In this document: positions 8,614-16,344 of the stretch, piece by piece
Numbering within the stretch: position 1 is the stretch's first letter
Layout: each line of letters opens with the position of its first letter
Assembly (NCBI GenBank): GCA_039105265.1
Contig: JAPFFF010000009.1
Coordinates: forward strand, 4,340,001 to 4,404,000
Direction: 5' to 3'
DNA length: 64,000 nt
Origin: Tritrichomonas musculus
Lineage: Eukaryota; Parabasalia; Tritrichomonadida; Tritrichomonadidae
The notes under the pieces: model-generated
The model's input: only the letters and a program-made list of their open reading frames with translations
Told to the model about the DNA's origin: nothing
The model's database searches: none
Program-made: the position numbers and the translations under genes

Positions 8614-9917
8614 ACGTTTCCTACCTTTAGGCAGCTTTGCTGACCCAAGCTTTGACAACTTTGTTGGCCCTCGTATAGCGAGTGCTTGATGATGCTTTTT
8701 TGTGAATCATCTTTTGTGACAGTTAGGTAAGGTTTTAATAACTTGCAGATTACATTTCCATTACGATACTCTAGAAACTCAGCAATTTCATTAAATACTC
8801 TTCTACGCTTCTCATGCTTTTTTTGCGTTTTGCTTTTATCGAGATGAACTAATATAATATTACCTCTATTATAAGATAACAACCCCTTAAAACGTTGTTT
8901 ATCATTGATTTCCCGCAATTTCATTTGCATTTTCCTGATATATCTCCACTCCAAATCAGTATCGTTTTGCATTTGAGCTGGGGTATAATATATGTACTTC
9001 GTTGGTTTTACAAGATTCTTGTCATAAAAATCTGATGGGTCATAATCAAAATTCTTAAATCGAAGAGAACTATGAGGGGTGTTATTATAGTAATCAACCA
9101 TTTGTCTCATCAAATTATAATCACTTAATCTTCGCTCATCTAACCCAAAAGCATTTCTCAGAGTTCTTATAACAGAATCAACATTTTTGTGAGCTAACGC
9201 ATATGGAGAATCATTAATAATGAATCTTATAGAATAGAAATCAGTGATTGAATCTATTGTATTTTCCCAAAACTGGATGTCTTCAAATTGTAAATTGAGT
9301 AGCCTTTGGAAACGAGGTTTATAATAGTCGCTTTTTTTAAGCAGTTTTTTAAGAGTTTCCAGTTTGTGGTTCACGAGTATTTTACTTAATATTTTATCAA
9401 ACTCTTTTATCCTTGCTTCTTTAATTACAGCTTTCAAGTCAAATATCAAAGTAGTTTCTCCTGTTGAAAACCAAATGACAACACTATTATCTTTCATCTC
9501 TTTTAATCCAGGTTCTCCATCACATTTGATAGTTTTGAATAGAAATTGTGGATATCTTATTATAATTCGTTCAAGGGAAAACCATATATTTCCTTTATCC
9601 TTTACAGGTTCAACGATTAGGTATCTTGTATTTGTATTGATGAGAACCAAATATATTTTATTTTCTTTTGTCAAATCTCTAGTATAGTATTTGCTAAACA
9701 TCAAATCTGCTTCCCAACAACCTGGTTCATTAGAGAAATTTGGTTTTGATAATTCTTTACATGATTTCAACTTGAAGTCAGGAATAAATGGTTCTGTTTT
9801 GATATCACTTTTAAAGAAAGGTTGTATGTAATTATCAATGTATTTATACTTGGATTTGAAAGGATAATTGAGTAAGGAGTTGTATTCTTTATCGTAGATT
9901 CTTACTGATTTAGTCAT
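8610..9917 (-). CDS. Maverick rve-type integrase, 435 aa
   Basis: Integrates the element into host DNA. Catalytic-core features: D70 in CWEADLMF, D132 in IKCDGEPGLK, and a third site in AHKNVDSVIRTLRN where D246 stands where many rve integrases have Glu. This is followed by NNTPHSSL, the usual end of the core. The spacing between the second and third acids is about 113 residues against 35 in canonical DD35E cores, so a helical segment (about 160-225) is inserted. A basic C-terminal region follows. The last ~17 residues (EGQQSCQSLGQQSCL...) are encoded by hairpin elements and are probably not ancestral. No chromodomain is obvious. Confidence 0.9.
   Translation of the reverse strand: MTKSVRIYDKEYNSLLNYPFKSKYKYIDNYIQPFFKSDIKTEPFIPDFKLKSCKELSKPNFSNEPGCWEADLMFSKYYTRDLTKENKIYLVLINTNTRYLIVEPVKDKGNIWFSLERIIIRYPQFLFKTIKCDGEPGLKEMKDNSVVIWFSTGETTLIFDLKAVIKEARIKEFDKILSKILVNHKLETLKKLLKKSDYYKPRFQRLLNLQFEDIQFWENTIDSITDFYSIRFIINDSPYALAHKNVDSVIRTLRNAFGLDERRLSDYNLMRQMVDYYNNTPHSSLRFKNFDYDPSDFYDKNLVKPTKYIYYTPAQMQNDTDLEWRYIRKMQMKLREINDKQRFKGLLSYNRGNIILVHLDKSKTQKKHEKRRRVFNEIAEFLEYRNGNVICKLLKPYLTVTKDDSQKSIIKHSLYEGQQSCQSLGQQSCLKVGNV
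8632..8682. repeat. Twin-hairpin element, copies 2 and 3 in tandem
   Basis: The first copy is CAGC-TTT-GCTG, ACCC, AAGC-TTT-G, with its second stem truncated. The second copy is CAAC-TTT-GTTG, GCCC, TCGT-ATA-GCGA. Together they encode the end of the integrase on the minus strand. Confidence 0.7.
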
Positions 9918-10048
9918 TTTTTTCCAAAAAAAGTATTGATATACAAAAAAATATCAATTACAGGTAAATCATCACGTTTTTCATAAGATTTGGCGAGGGT
10001 CGGAATTCCGACTGTCGATTTTATTGGCTCATACTATTAAAGTATTCT
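9918..10048. other. Intergenic spacer with a perfect palindrome
   Basis: The spacer between integrase and HNH gene contains GTCGGAATTCCGAC at 9999-10012. The same palindrome, extended by one base pair on each side, occurs inside the HNH gene at 10651-10666. No other feature is seen. Confidence 0.6.
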
Positions 10049-10720
10049 TCAATCAAGTGTATGTTGTTGTTTGAATCTATTAATATAAAGTGAAACTCGC
10101 TTATTATTAACATCACTCATTGAAACACACTCCCCTCCTCTTTGTACATTAATGTGAAGTATTCTATATGTTGTTTCATTGATTTGACCATAAAAAACAT
10201 CCTCATTGTTTTCATCATCATGATAATAATAGTACTTATTGTCTTCAAATTCATGGTGTTCAGTTCTTGTATTATAAAATAACACTTTAATTGCTTCTTC
10301 TGGTAAATCATCAATAAACTCATATTGAACACCTCGATGAGATGATTTATTAAAATTGTTTTGGGAAGCTGTGCACCATCTGAGATTCTCTAAATGATAA
10401 TCAGTTTTGTTGTGGTTAATATGGTCAACACATTGAAAATTATCTGGATTATCAAGAAATTGTTTTGCAATAAGAATGTGTTTTAAATAATTTTGTCTAT
10501 TTAAGACAACAACAACATAACCATTATTGACGCGTTCAGATATAATATATTTATCTCTTATTCTTCGAATTGTGAATGGAAATTCTTTTAGTATCTCATA
10601 ATCATCGTGTTCTTTTAATGGTTCCCATCGTGTATCACTATTTTTTGGTAGGTCGGAATTCCGACCAACTGTATTTTCATTTTGTTCAACATGATTATCA
10701 GCTTGCGTAGTGCTGGTCAT
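10049..10720 (-). CDS. HNH homing-type endonuclease, 223 aa
   Basis: Residues about 85-140 contain a canonical HNH module: VDHINHNKTDYHLENLRWCTASQNN broken as VDHINHNKTD (His-Asn core) followed by LENLRWCTASQNNFN. It resembles the HNH_3 family of phage-borne homing nucleases. The preceding segment (YVVVVLNRQNYLKHILIAKQFL) matches the strand-helix region that leads into the HNH in these enzymes. The N-terminus is Asn/Glu-rich and contains a palindrome-encoded stretch. It lies between integrase and capsid genes as a free-standing gene. Probably a selfish or element-maintenance nuclease; its target is unknown. Confidence 0.87.
   Translation of the reverse strand: MTSTTQADNHVEQNENTVGRNSDLPKNSDTRWEPLKEHDDYEILKEFPFTIRRIRDKYIISERVNNGYVVVVLNRQNYLKHILIAKQFLDNPDNFQCVDHINHNKTDYHLENLRWCTASQNNFNKSSHRGVQYEFIDDLPEEAIKVLFYNTRTEHHEFEDNKYYYYHDDENNEDVFYGQINETTYRILHINVQRGGECVSMSDVNNKRVSLYINRFKQQHTLD
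10651..10666. repeat. Perfect 16-bp palindrome inside the HNH gene
   Basis: GGTCGGAATTCCGACC, self-complementary over its full length. Its 14-bp core recurs at 9999-10012. In frame in the N-terminal coding part (VGRNSDLP). Confidence 0.7.
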
Positions 10721-10788
10721 TTTGAATTAAAATTAAAAAATTATTTTAAAAATAGATTTGCAAAAAAATGTGGTCACAGCAATTTTGA

Positions 10789-10815
10789 CAACTTTGTTGG
10801 CCCAGGCTTTGCCTG
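10789..10815. repeat. Twin-hairpin element, copy 4
   Basis: CAAC-TTT-GTTG, GCCC, AGGC-TTT-GCCT, G. It lies in the spacer just downstream of the capsid gene stop. Relative to copy 5, both stems carry paired changes that keep pairing. Confidence 0.75.
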
Positions 10816-10842
10816 TGCAGCTACCGGTTTTCTCAAATCAAT

Positions 10843-12885
10843 TTATTCATTAACTTGACTGCCAGCTGGCGTTTCATCATCAACATATTCCAATCCATTC
10901 AAACTAAGTTTAAAGTATGTATCTCTTGTGAGCCATAATTGAGTTGGTGGTGGATGTACTGTTCCTTCTTCGTTAACATTATAGTAAGTATCATTTGGAC
11001 CTGTATATATTGGTTGACCATTAACCTGAACTTGAATATTTCCAAATCCACCATCCAATCCATCATAGCAATAACCTGCTGAAGCACGTTCTGTTTGAAT
11101 ATTGAAAACAAAGCTAGAAGCATCACTTAAAGTATTTCTATAACGAACTCCATTTGCATCATTCTTTGGCATTGTCATACTATCTTCAAATTCTTTTGTG
11201 CATTGTAATGTGATTCCATCAAGGTCTCCAGCAGTTAATTGATTTTCAAAGAATCTTGCACCAATTGTGCTAACATTTTCATCTGGGAAGTTCTTACCAC
11301 CAATATTGAGATAACAATTTTGATATACTGGATTTTCGAAAACAGTGAGGTCATTATGATGTTTTGGAAACATAATCGACATTGTAGTAACATTAATTAA
11401 TGGGATATTCAAAGTAGATTTGATACCATTTGCGGCAGGAGCGATTGGGAATGAATGGTAATCAACTTTTTGGGATGGTATTATAATTCCTTCACGTAAT
11501 ATATTTTCAATACCTCTGCGAGTAGATTCACAGACACCATATCCTTGCATATTTGATTTACATAATGTGATTGTCATTCTGTTTACAGTTAATGTGGCTT
11601 TCTGTGATGAATATGTTTCATTGTGAAGTTGTGATTTAGCATCATGAATTGCTTGAAGAGTCTGTTTAGCAGAAACAATTGGTGTTTTAACAATTTGCCA
11701 AGCATAATATCTTCCATTTTTGTCAGCATGATTTAATGGTGGTAATGTTACAGCAGGATTATGAACACATATTTCTTCATCAGTTGCACCTGGTTGTAAT
11801 CCAAATTCTTCAAATTCTTCCTTTGTGTAACTGAAATTGAATTCCAAATCTGTAAGAATATCAGTGTAACCAGTACTTCCATCATCATTATCCCATTGTT
11901 CACCAATTCGATATTGAATCTTATACTTGATAGGTGTTGGGGTTGGTTCAGGAGATGGAGACGGTGATGGGTCAGGTGTTGGAGATGGTGATGGGTCTGG
12001 TGTTGGAGATGGGTCTGGAGATGGAGCACCAGGACCTGGAATTATAGCTTCATTACCAATTTGTGTAAATTGATGTTTCAAGTGACCGCGGGCCTTTATT
12101 TCTTTCAATCTTTCTAATTCTGCAGATGAGATACTATCATTATCTTCTAGATAAGCTTTTGTTTCAGCAACAGTATAAGGGTCTATAGCGGCCCAAACTA
12201 ATCCTGCGGGTGATACTTGGAAACGAATTGATAAATCACCTATGATACCATTAGGGAATAAATCGAATGCTTGTAATGCAAGTAAATCATCGAATGGTAC
12301 GTTTAAATCAAATTCAACTTGGGATTTACCATTAGATTTGAATGAATTGAGGTTAACATAAGCACCAGCAACAGTTTGTGAATAATTTGAAACGTTTTCC
12401 CAAAGTGAATGTACAAAACGCCTACGTTTCTTCTCAGTCTCTGGTTTAACAGTGGAATACAAAAACCCTTCACGAATGCATTCATTTTGCTGATATCCAA
12501 CGTTTACATTATTATGGAGAATCTCCAAACGGTCAAACAATTGATTAGAAGATTTGAGCCCGACAAATAATTTGTAGAAGTTATTTGGGTCATCAATTTG
12601 TTGTAATTTTGCTAAATCAGTATTGAGTTGTAAATCTAGTTTGATGTGAAAGGTGAGGAATCCTTTATCAACATCACTAATGAAGTGGTCAGGATGTGTT
12701 AAACTGATTTGGGAATACTGTCCTTGATGAAATGGTGCAGGTTGGTCATGACAATCAACTGTTCTGAATGAAAATGAGCGTGTACCATCATTAGTGTTAA
12801 TCATTTCACGCATCTTATTAAAAGTGTCAAGTACATTCCCAGCTTCGATTTTGTAATTATGTGCTCTTTCGTTGCGATACAACAT
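10843..12885 (-). CDS. Maverick major capsid protein (double jelly-roll type), 680 aa
   Basis: Length, position beside the small amphipathic gene and packaging ATPase, and sequence signatures (FRTVDCHDQPAPFHQG near residue 40, VGLKSSNQLFDRLEILHNN near 108, EFDLNVPFDDLLALQAFDLFP near 191) fit the trichomonad Maverick capsid family. A Pro/Ser/Asp linker of DPSPTP repeats occupies residues about 283-318 (nt about 11931-12036). An extra segment of roughly 80 residues follows before jelly-roll-like sequence resumes. This looks like a domain inserted in a surface loop, perhaps exposed on the capsid. The start ATG is 51 bp from the divergent pVI-like gene, so the two share a promoter region. Confidence 0.85.
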   Translation of the reverse strand: MLYRNERAHNYKIEAGNVLDTFNKMREMINTNDGTRSFSFRTVDCHDQPAPFHQGQYSQISLTHPDHFISDVDKGFLTFHIKLDLQLNTDLAKLQQIDDPNNFYKLFVGLKSSNQLFDRLEILHNNVNVGYQQNECIREGFLYSTVKPETEKKRRRFVHSLWENVSNYSQTVAGAYVNLNSFKSNGKSQVEFDLNVPFDDLLALQAFDLFPNGIIGDLSIRFQVSPAGLVWAAIDPYTVAETKAYLEDNDSISSAELERLKEIKARGHLKHQFTQIGNEAIIPGPGAPSPDPSPTPDPSPSPTPDPSPSPSPEPTPTPIKYKIQYRIGEQWDNDDGSTGYTDILTDLEFNFSYTKEEFEEFGLQPGATDEEICVHNPAVTLPPLNHADKNGRYYAWQIVKTPIVSAKQTLQAIHDAKSQLHNETYSSQKATLTVNRMTITLCKSNMQGYGVCESTRRGIENILREGIIIPSQKVDYHSFPIAPAANGIKSTLNIPLINVTTMSIMFPKHHNDLTVFENPVYQNCYLNIGGKNFPDENVSTIGARFFENQLTAGDLDGITLQCTKEFEDSMTMPKNDANGVRYRNTLSDASSFVFNIQTERASAGYCYDGLDGGFGNIQVQVNGQPIYTGPNDTYYNVNEEGTVHPPPTQLWLTRDTYFKLSLNGLEYVDDETPAGSQVNE

Positions 12886-12922
12886 TTATGATACAAAAAA
12901 AGTACTTATTACAGGACTTTTT

Positions 12923-12930
12923 TCATTATA
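12923..12930 (+). promoter_or_regulatory. Candidate initiator of the pVI-like gene
   Basis: TCATTATA, 6 bases before the ATG at 12937. The same octamer abuts the Myb ATG. It lies in the 51-bp divergent spacer shared with the capsid gene. Confidence 0.45.
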
Positions 12931-12936
12931 AAAACA

Positions 12937-13191
12937 ATGGGTATCGGAATCTTCAAGAAAATGAAAAATGCTTTTAAATCAGTTGGCAATACAATTAAGA
13001 ATGTTGCAACTAAAGTCGGTAAAGCGCTTCCTAAAGTTGTTGAAATTGGTAAAAGAGTTACCAGTGCGGTAAAGCCTGTTTTAGGTGATATACCTCTTAT
13101 TGGAGACACTATAAGAGCAATTGACACAGGGTTGAATGTTGTCGATAGAGGAATGAGAATTGGTAAGAGCTTGATAAATGAAGTAGAATAA
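12937..13191 (+). CDS. Small basic amphipathic protein, pVI-like, 84 aa
   Basis: The sequence is a chain of Lys-rich amphipathic helices (MGIGIFKKMKNAFKSVGNT, then VATKVGKALPKVVEIGKRV) followed by a Gly/Ile-rich hinge (LGDIPLIGDTIRAID). This resembles small capsid-interior or membrane-active proteins such as adenovirus pVI that other Polintons encode next to the capsid gene. The resemblance is in composition and context, not in recognised motifs. It is divergent from the capsid gene and followed 26 bp later by a coiled-coil gene. Confidence 0.6.
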   Translation: MGIGIFKKMKNAFKSVGNTIKNVATKVGKALPKVVEIGKRVTSAVKPVLGDIPLIGDTIRAIDTGLNVVDRGMRIGKSLINEVE

Positions 13192-13217
13192 AAACAAAAA
13201 AATTTTTTTGAAAATAA

Positions 13218-13664
13218 ATGGAATTGGAAGTAATTAACGAAATAACTGAAGAAACAAAAAACTTCAAATCCATCGAAGAATTTAATTTGTTCTACCAGAA
13301 GCACAAGGACGAGATGAATGGACGCACCACACAGTACCTCAATAGAGTATATAAGATTATTACCCCCGATGGTGTTGAATATAGAATAACAAAAAAGAAT
13401 TGTTCGAAAGAAGGAAATAAGAGAGTTGGGGGTGATATATTTCTAAAAAAAGTGTTTAAAAAGGAAGACCTAAAAGAGTTAGAACAAGATGTTATCAGAG
13501 CTGATATTGAAAGTGTAAAGGATGAGATTAAGCAGATGATATCGCGCATTCATGCGAATGAGCTTCTAGCGAATCGTATTGAGCAATCAGAGAAAAAAAT
13601 AATAGAACTAACATCAACTGTGAATCAGATAGCTAAATATATTAATACTATGAATAATATGTAG
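13218..13664 (+). CDS. Coiled-coil protein, 148 aa
   Basis: The N-terminal 75 residues are mixed alpha/beta with a Lys-rich stretch. Residues 80-148 have heptad spacing (DLKELEQDVIRADIESVKDE, then NRIEQSEKKIIELTSTVNQ) and should form a coiled coil. Third gene of the rightward late-type block. Family unknown; a structural or scaffold role is plausible. Confidence 0.6.
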   Translation: MELEVINEITEETKNFKSIEEFNLFYQKHKDEMNGRTTQYLNRVYKIITPDGVEYRITKKNCSKEGNKRVGGDIFLKKVFKKEDLKELEQDVIRADIESVKDEIKQMISRIHANELLANRIEQSEKKIIELTSTVNQIAKYINTMNNM

Positions 13665-13665
13665 C

Positions 13666-13899
13666 TTAAATCTTACTATTAATTGGGACCACTGAATGGT
13701 TTAAAGAATATGTATGATAGTTGAGTTTTTTTGTAGTTATTGGAGGTTTTTCATGGTTTATAGTTCCCTTCAAATCTCTCTTCTTGATTATAGGTGCAGA
13801 ATTGATTCTGGTACGCTCTTTTTGCATTTCCAATTGAAGTCTGTCGTAGAAATTCATTCTTTTATCATCTCTTATCGTGCGTCTCTGTTGAAAAGACAT
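13666..13899 (-). CDS. Small basic hypothetical protein, 77 aa
   Basis: This minus-strand frame fills the gap between neighbouring genes exactly: its TAA abuts the previous stop and its ATG is 16 bp from the divergent next gene. It is rich in Arg/Lys (MSFQQRRTIRDDKRMNFYDR). The overlapping plus-strand frame is less likely because it would run into the next gene's start. No family. Confidence 0.45.
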   Translation of the reverse strand: MSFQQRRTIRDDKRMNFYDRLQLEMQKERTRINSAPIIKKRDLKGTINHEKPPITTKKLNYHTYSLNHSVVPINSKI

Positions 13900-13915
13900 T
13901 TTTGTATTGAAATAA

Positions 13916-14146
13916 ATGACTGAATTAAGTGATTATAAGAGGGAAATTCCTGAACTTAAAAGAATCAAACGAGCGCTAAAAGAGAAATGCTACGACTATA
14001 AACAGCATCTCAATAACGTAAAATCAGGTATGCTTGGCTCAAATGGATTAGCAGTAAGAGAATCGTTAATTGAAGATATTGAATCTTTAAAAGAGAAAGT
14101 TCACAAACTCGAAAAAGAATTTGATAGATTAACCAATAAAGAGTAA
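13916..14146 (+). CDS. Short coiled-coil protein, 76 aa
   Basis: Almost entirely charged helix with heptads (ELSDYKREIPELKRIKRALK; IEDIESLKEKVHKLEKEFD). It lies between the basic 77-aa ORF and the 192-aa ORF with 27 bp to the next ATG. Its role is unknown. Confidence 0.55.
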   Translation: MTELSDYKREIPELKRIKRALKEKCYDYKQHLNNVKSGMLGSNGLAVRESLIEDIESLKEKVHKLEKEFDRLTNKE

Positions 14147-14173
14147 GATGTACAGAGATTTTTTTGCACTGAA

Positions 14174-14752
14174 ATGTCAAGTATTATGAATAAAGCACGT
14201 ATATTGAGCTCAGAAAACGATGCAAGTGTAAAACAGAGTCAAGAAACAAATATAGAAATCAAATTAGCTCCTCAAAGAGGAAGTGCAGTAGCATATCCAC
14301 AAATACCGCAACCACAAAATGTAAATTTTACTATACCACAGACCCCACAGGAGGGGTTTGCTTCTCAATACATACCTCCAACCAACAATCTTACCCAAGA
14401 CCGAGGAATTGCAGATTTAGGAAATGAGTTGGATACACTTGAAAAGAAAAACAAATTTTTGGAGTTGCTTGTTGGGATGTATGAGAATAACCCATTAAAG
14501 GTAAACTCTTATGTAGTATGTAAATCAACCTTATTAATGGATATGATAAAGCTGTTGACAGATTGTGATAAAGTTGATTTGGTTATTGAAGATGAAGAAC
14601 CTGGTTGTTGTGTTGCTAGTGTTGCAAAACTGATAAAGATTGATAAGATATTAATCACTAAAGATGGTAAATCCGAAGAACTAAAATACTGCTACAATCA
14701 TGTCTATACAGAGTTTGTCAAATACGCAATATCACTCAAATATTGTTGCTAA
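14174..14752 (+). CDS. Hypothetical Maverick protein, 192 aa
   Basis: N-terminal residues 1-80 are Gln/Pro-rich and likely disordered (PQIPQPQNVNFTIPQTPQ). The C-terminal 100 residues form a compact Cys-containing unit (KVNSYVVCKSTLLMDMIKLL, EDEEPGCCVASVAKLIKID) ending KYCC. The ATG follows a T-rich leader. No family recognised; it belongs to the rightward block that ends with the packaging ATPase. Confidence 0.6.
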   Translation: MSSIMNKARILSSENDASVKQSQETNIEIKLAPQRGSAVAYPQIPQPQNVNFTIPQTPQEGFASQYIPPTNNLTQDRGIADLGNELDTLEKKNKFLELLVGMYENNPLKVNSYVVCKSTLLMDMIKLLTDCDKVDLVIEDEEPGCCVASVAKLIKIDKILITKDGKSEELKYCYNHVYTEFVKYAISLKYCC

Positions 14753-14810
14753 TTACTTTTTCTTAATAAGAAATGACTTACTTTTAGTAAGGCTTTTTTT
14801 CGAAGGAAAA

Positions 14811-14942
14811 ATGTTTTGTGAGATACTTTTATGTATGATTCTAGCTGTTAATGTTATGGAGTTATTTGTGATAATATCAGCATTGAAACCTGATGAACCA
14901 CCTGAATTAAGTGAAGAGATGCGACAGAAACTTTATTGCTAA
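14811..14942 (+). CDS. Single-span membrane peptide, 43 aa
   Basis: An ATG at 14811 gives a 43-residue peptide with one hydrophobic segment (MFCEILLCMILAVNVMELFV) and a short acidic tail. An ATG further upstream (14700) would overlap the previous gene by 53 bp and is less likely. Its stop is 3 bp before the ATPase ATG. Small membrane proteins are common in virus-like elements; the function here is unknown. Confidence 0.45.
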   Translation: MFCEILLCMILAVNVMELFVIISALKPDEPPELSEEMRQKLYC

Positions 14943-14945
14943 GAA

Positions 14946-15857
14946 ATGCTTAAACCTACAAAGTTTGATTATTCGACAGTGTTTTTTTCAGATTCTAGTG
15001 ATTCAGAAGAGCTATTTACTGAACCTCAGGTAAAACCCTTTTTTAACATCGACATTGAGATGAGTAAAGCGTATAAAAAAAATGAATCCAAGATATTGAG
15101 TGAATCTATTAGACCAATTGCTAATGGTATCTACGCAAATTATAATTCATTAAACATCATTGTTGGAGCTCAAGGAAAGGGTAAATCTCATATTGTATTG
15201 CGTGATATTATTCAAATATCAAGAATCCCTGGTGCTGCTCATTTAATCGTTTATATTAGTAAGAACGGAGTGATAAATGATTCAACATTTGAGGCCCAGC
15301 GAGAATTGATTAAACTTCCTGTGAAAGTCATATCTGATTCAAATGCTGAGAATTACTTAAAAGAACTTGATTTATGGAAAGAATTGTATGATAAATACGT
15401 TAATAATAATACTCGATTAGATGACAGCTCTGCTGGCCCAAGCTTTGCTTGTGAAGAGAAGATAAATAAGATGCTCTCCTTTTTATGTATTTCAAAGTCT
15501 TCGTCTCGGTCTGCAAAGCCTCTTAATACTATCATATTATGTGAGGATTTCATTAAATCAAAGCTATTGAAATCAGCTTATTTTACCAATTATATCACTC
15601 AATTACGGCACAAACATTCTATTGTCTATGTTAATGTTCAATTCTTTAAAGCAATACCGACGGATTACAAGAATAATTGCACATCTTTCTTCATATTTAA
15701 TGGATTCTCACGACAGAAAATGGGTTATATATACCAACAAGTTGTTATGCCAATTGAATTCGAAGATTTGTGGAGGAGATATTGTTGTATGAAAAATCAT
15801 GATTTCATCTTGGTGAACACACAAGAAGGTAGTATAGAGTTTATTAGTTGTGTGTAA
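14946..15857 (+). CDS. Genome-packaging ATPase, A32/FtsK-HerA-like, 303 aa
   Basis: Pumps element DNA into the capsid. Walker A is GAQGKGKS at residues 74-81 after a beta strand (LNIIV). Walker B is IILCEDF at about 196-202. A further strand with Asn-rich loop (YVNVQFF, then SFFIFNGFS) fits the sensor region of this family. An in-frame twin-hairpin element encodes residues about 160-169 (SSAGPSFACE) in the loop before Walker B, without breaking the frame. It lies 3 bp after the membrane-peptide stop. Confidence 0.87.
   Translation: MLKPTKFDYSTVFFSDSSDSEELFTEPQVKPFFNIDIEMSKAYKKNESKILSESIRPIANGIYANYNSLNIIVGAQGKGKSHIVLRDIIQISRIPGAAHLIVYISKNGVINDSTFEAQRELIKLPVKVISDSNAENYLKELDLWKELYDKYVNNNTRLDDSSAGPSFACEEKINKMLSFLCISKSSSRSAKPLNTIILCEDFIKSKLLKSAYFTNYITQLRHKHSIVYVNVQFFKAIPTDYKNNCTSFFIFNGFSRQKMGYIYQQVVMPIEFEDLWRRYCCMKNHDFILVNTQEGSIEFISCV
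15425..15451. repeat. Twin-hairpin element, copy 5
   Basis: CAGC-TCT-GCTG, GCCC, AAGC-TTT-GCTT, G, in frame inside the packaging ATPase gene. Same plus-strand orientation as the other copies although the genes point in different directions. Confidence 0.75.
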
Positions 15858-15885
15858 AAAAATATTGTGTTCAAAGTATATTTTT

Positions 15886-16344
15886 TTAGTCTAATACAAT
15901 ATTTTGATGAGTACCCTTAAATATTGTTGGTTCTGGTATATCATATTTCTCTCTTAGCTTTAATAACATATCGCGGTTTGTTTTGTTGATTCGTTCAATA
16001 GAATAATTGTAATATTCATGTTCTTTATATACTTGCTTTTCAGTATTACCGTTAACAAAGAATTCTAATGAATTACAGTTAATTCTTCTCCTTGTATTTG
16101 ATGTTAAAACGACATGCTCAAACCCCATTTCTTTGATTTTATCTGGGTAGAATCTAATTGTTTTATCCGGTGTTTGTAGTGAAATGTATAACACTTTCGC
16201 AATAAAACTCGATTTGTTGATAATAGGATATTTTTCGCAAAGCAGTGTGAAATCACATTTATTGAAATCATCTGGGTTTTCCAATAGAGAGATAAGATTG
16301 TTGATATATTCGTAAACTCTAAGTGATTTGCTATTGCAAGCCAT
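15886..16344 (-). CDS. Hypothetical Maverick protein, 152 aa
   Basis: An ATG-started frame convergent with the ATPase (28 bp between stops). Mixed alpha/beta, with RINCNSLEFFVNGN and KEHEYYNYSIERINKTNRD. I looked for the His...Asp/Glu...Cys order of the Maverick cysteine protease and did not find it. Last gene of the compact block; family unknown. Confidence 0.55.
   Translation of the reverse strand: MACNSKSLRVYEYINNLISLLENPDDFNKCDFTLLCEKYPIINKSSFIAKVLYISLQTPDKTIRFYPDKIKEMGFEHVVLTSNTRRRINCNSLEFFVNGNTEKQVYKEHEYYNYSIERINKTNRDMLLKLREKYDIPEPTIFKGTHQNIVLD

Noticed and set aside
12909-13304. 131-codon minus-strand frame opposite the pVI-like gene
   Set aside because: It is hydrophobic, overlaps the divergent promoter and two better plus-strand genes, and mirrors the Lys-rich codons of the pVI-like gene.
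13714-13923. 69-codon plus-strand frame
   Set aside because: It overlaps the start of the next gene and is opposite the 77-aa frame that fits the gap exactly.
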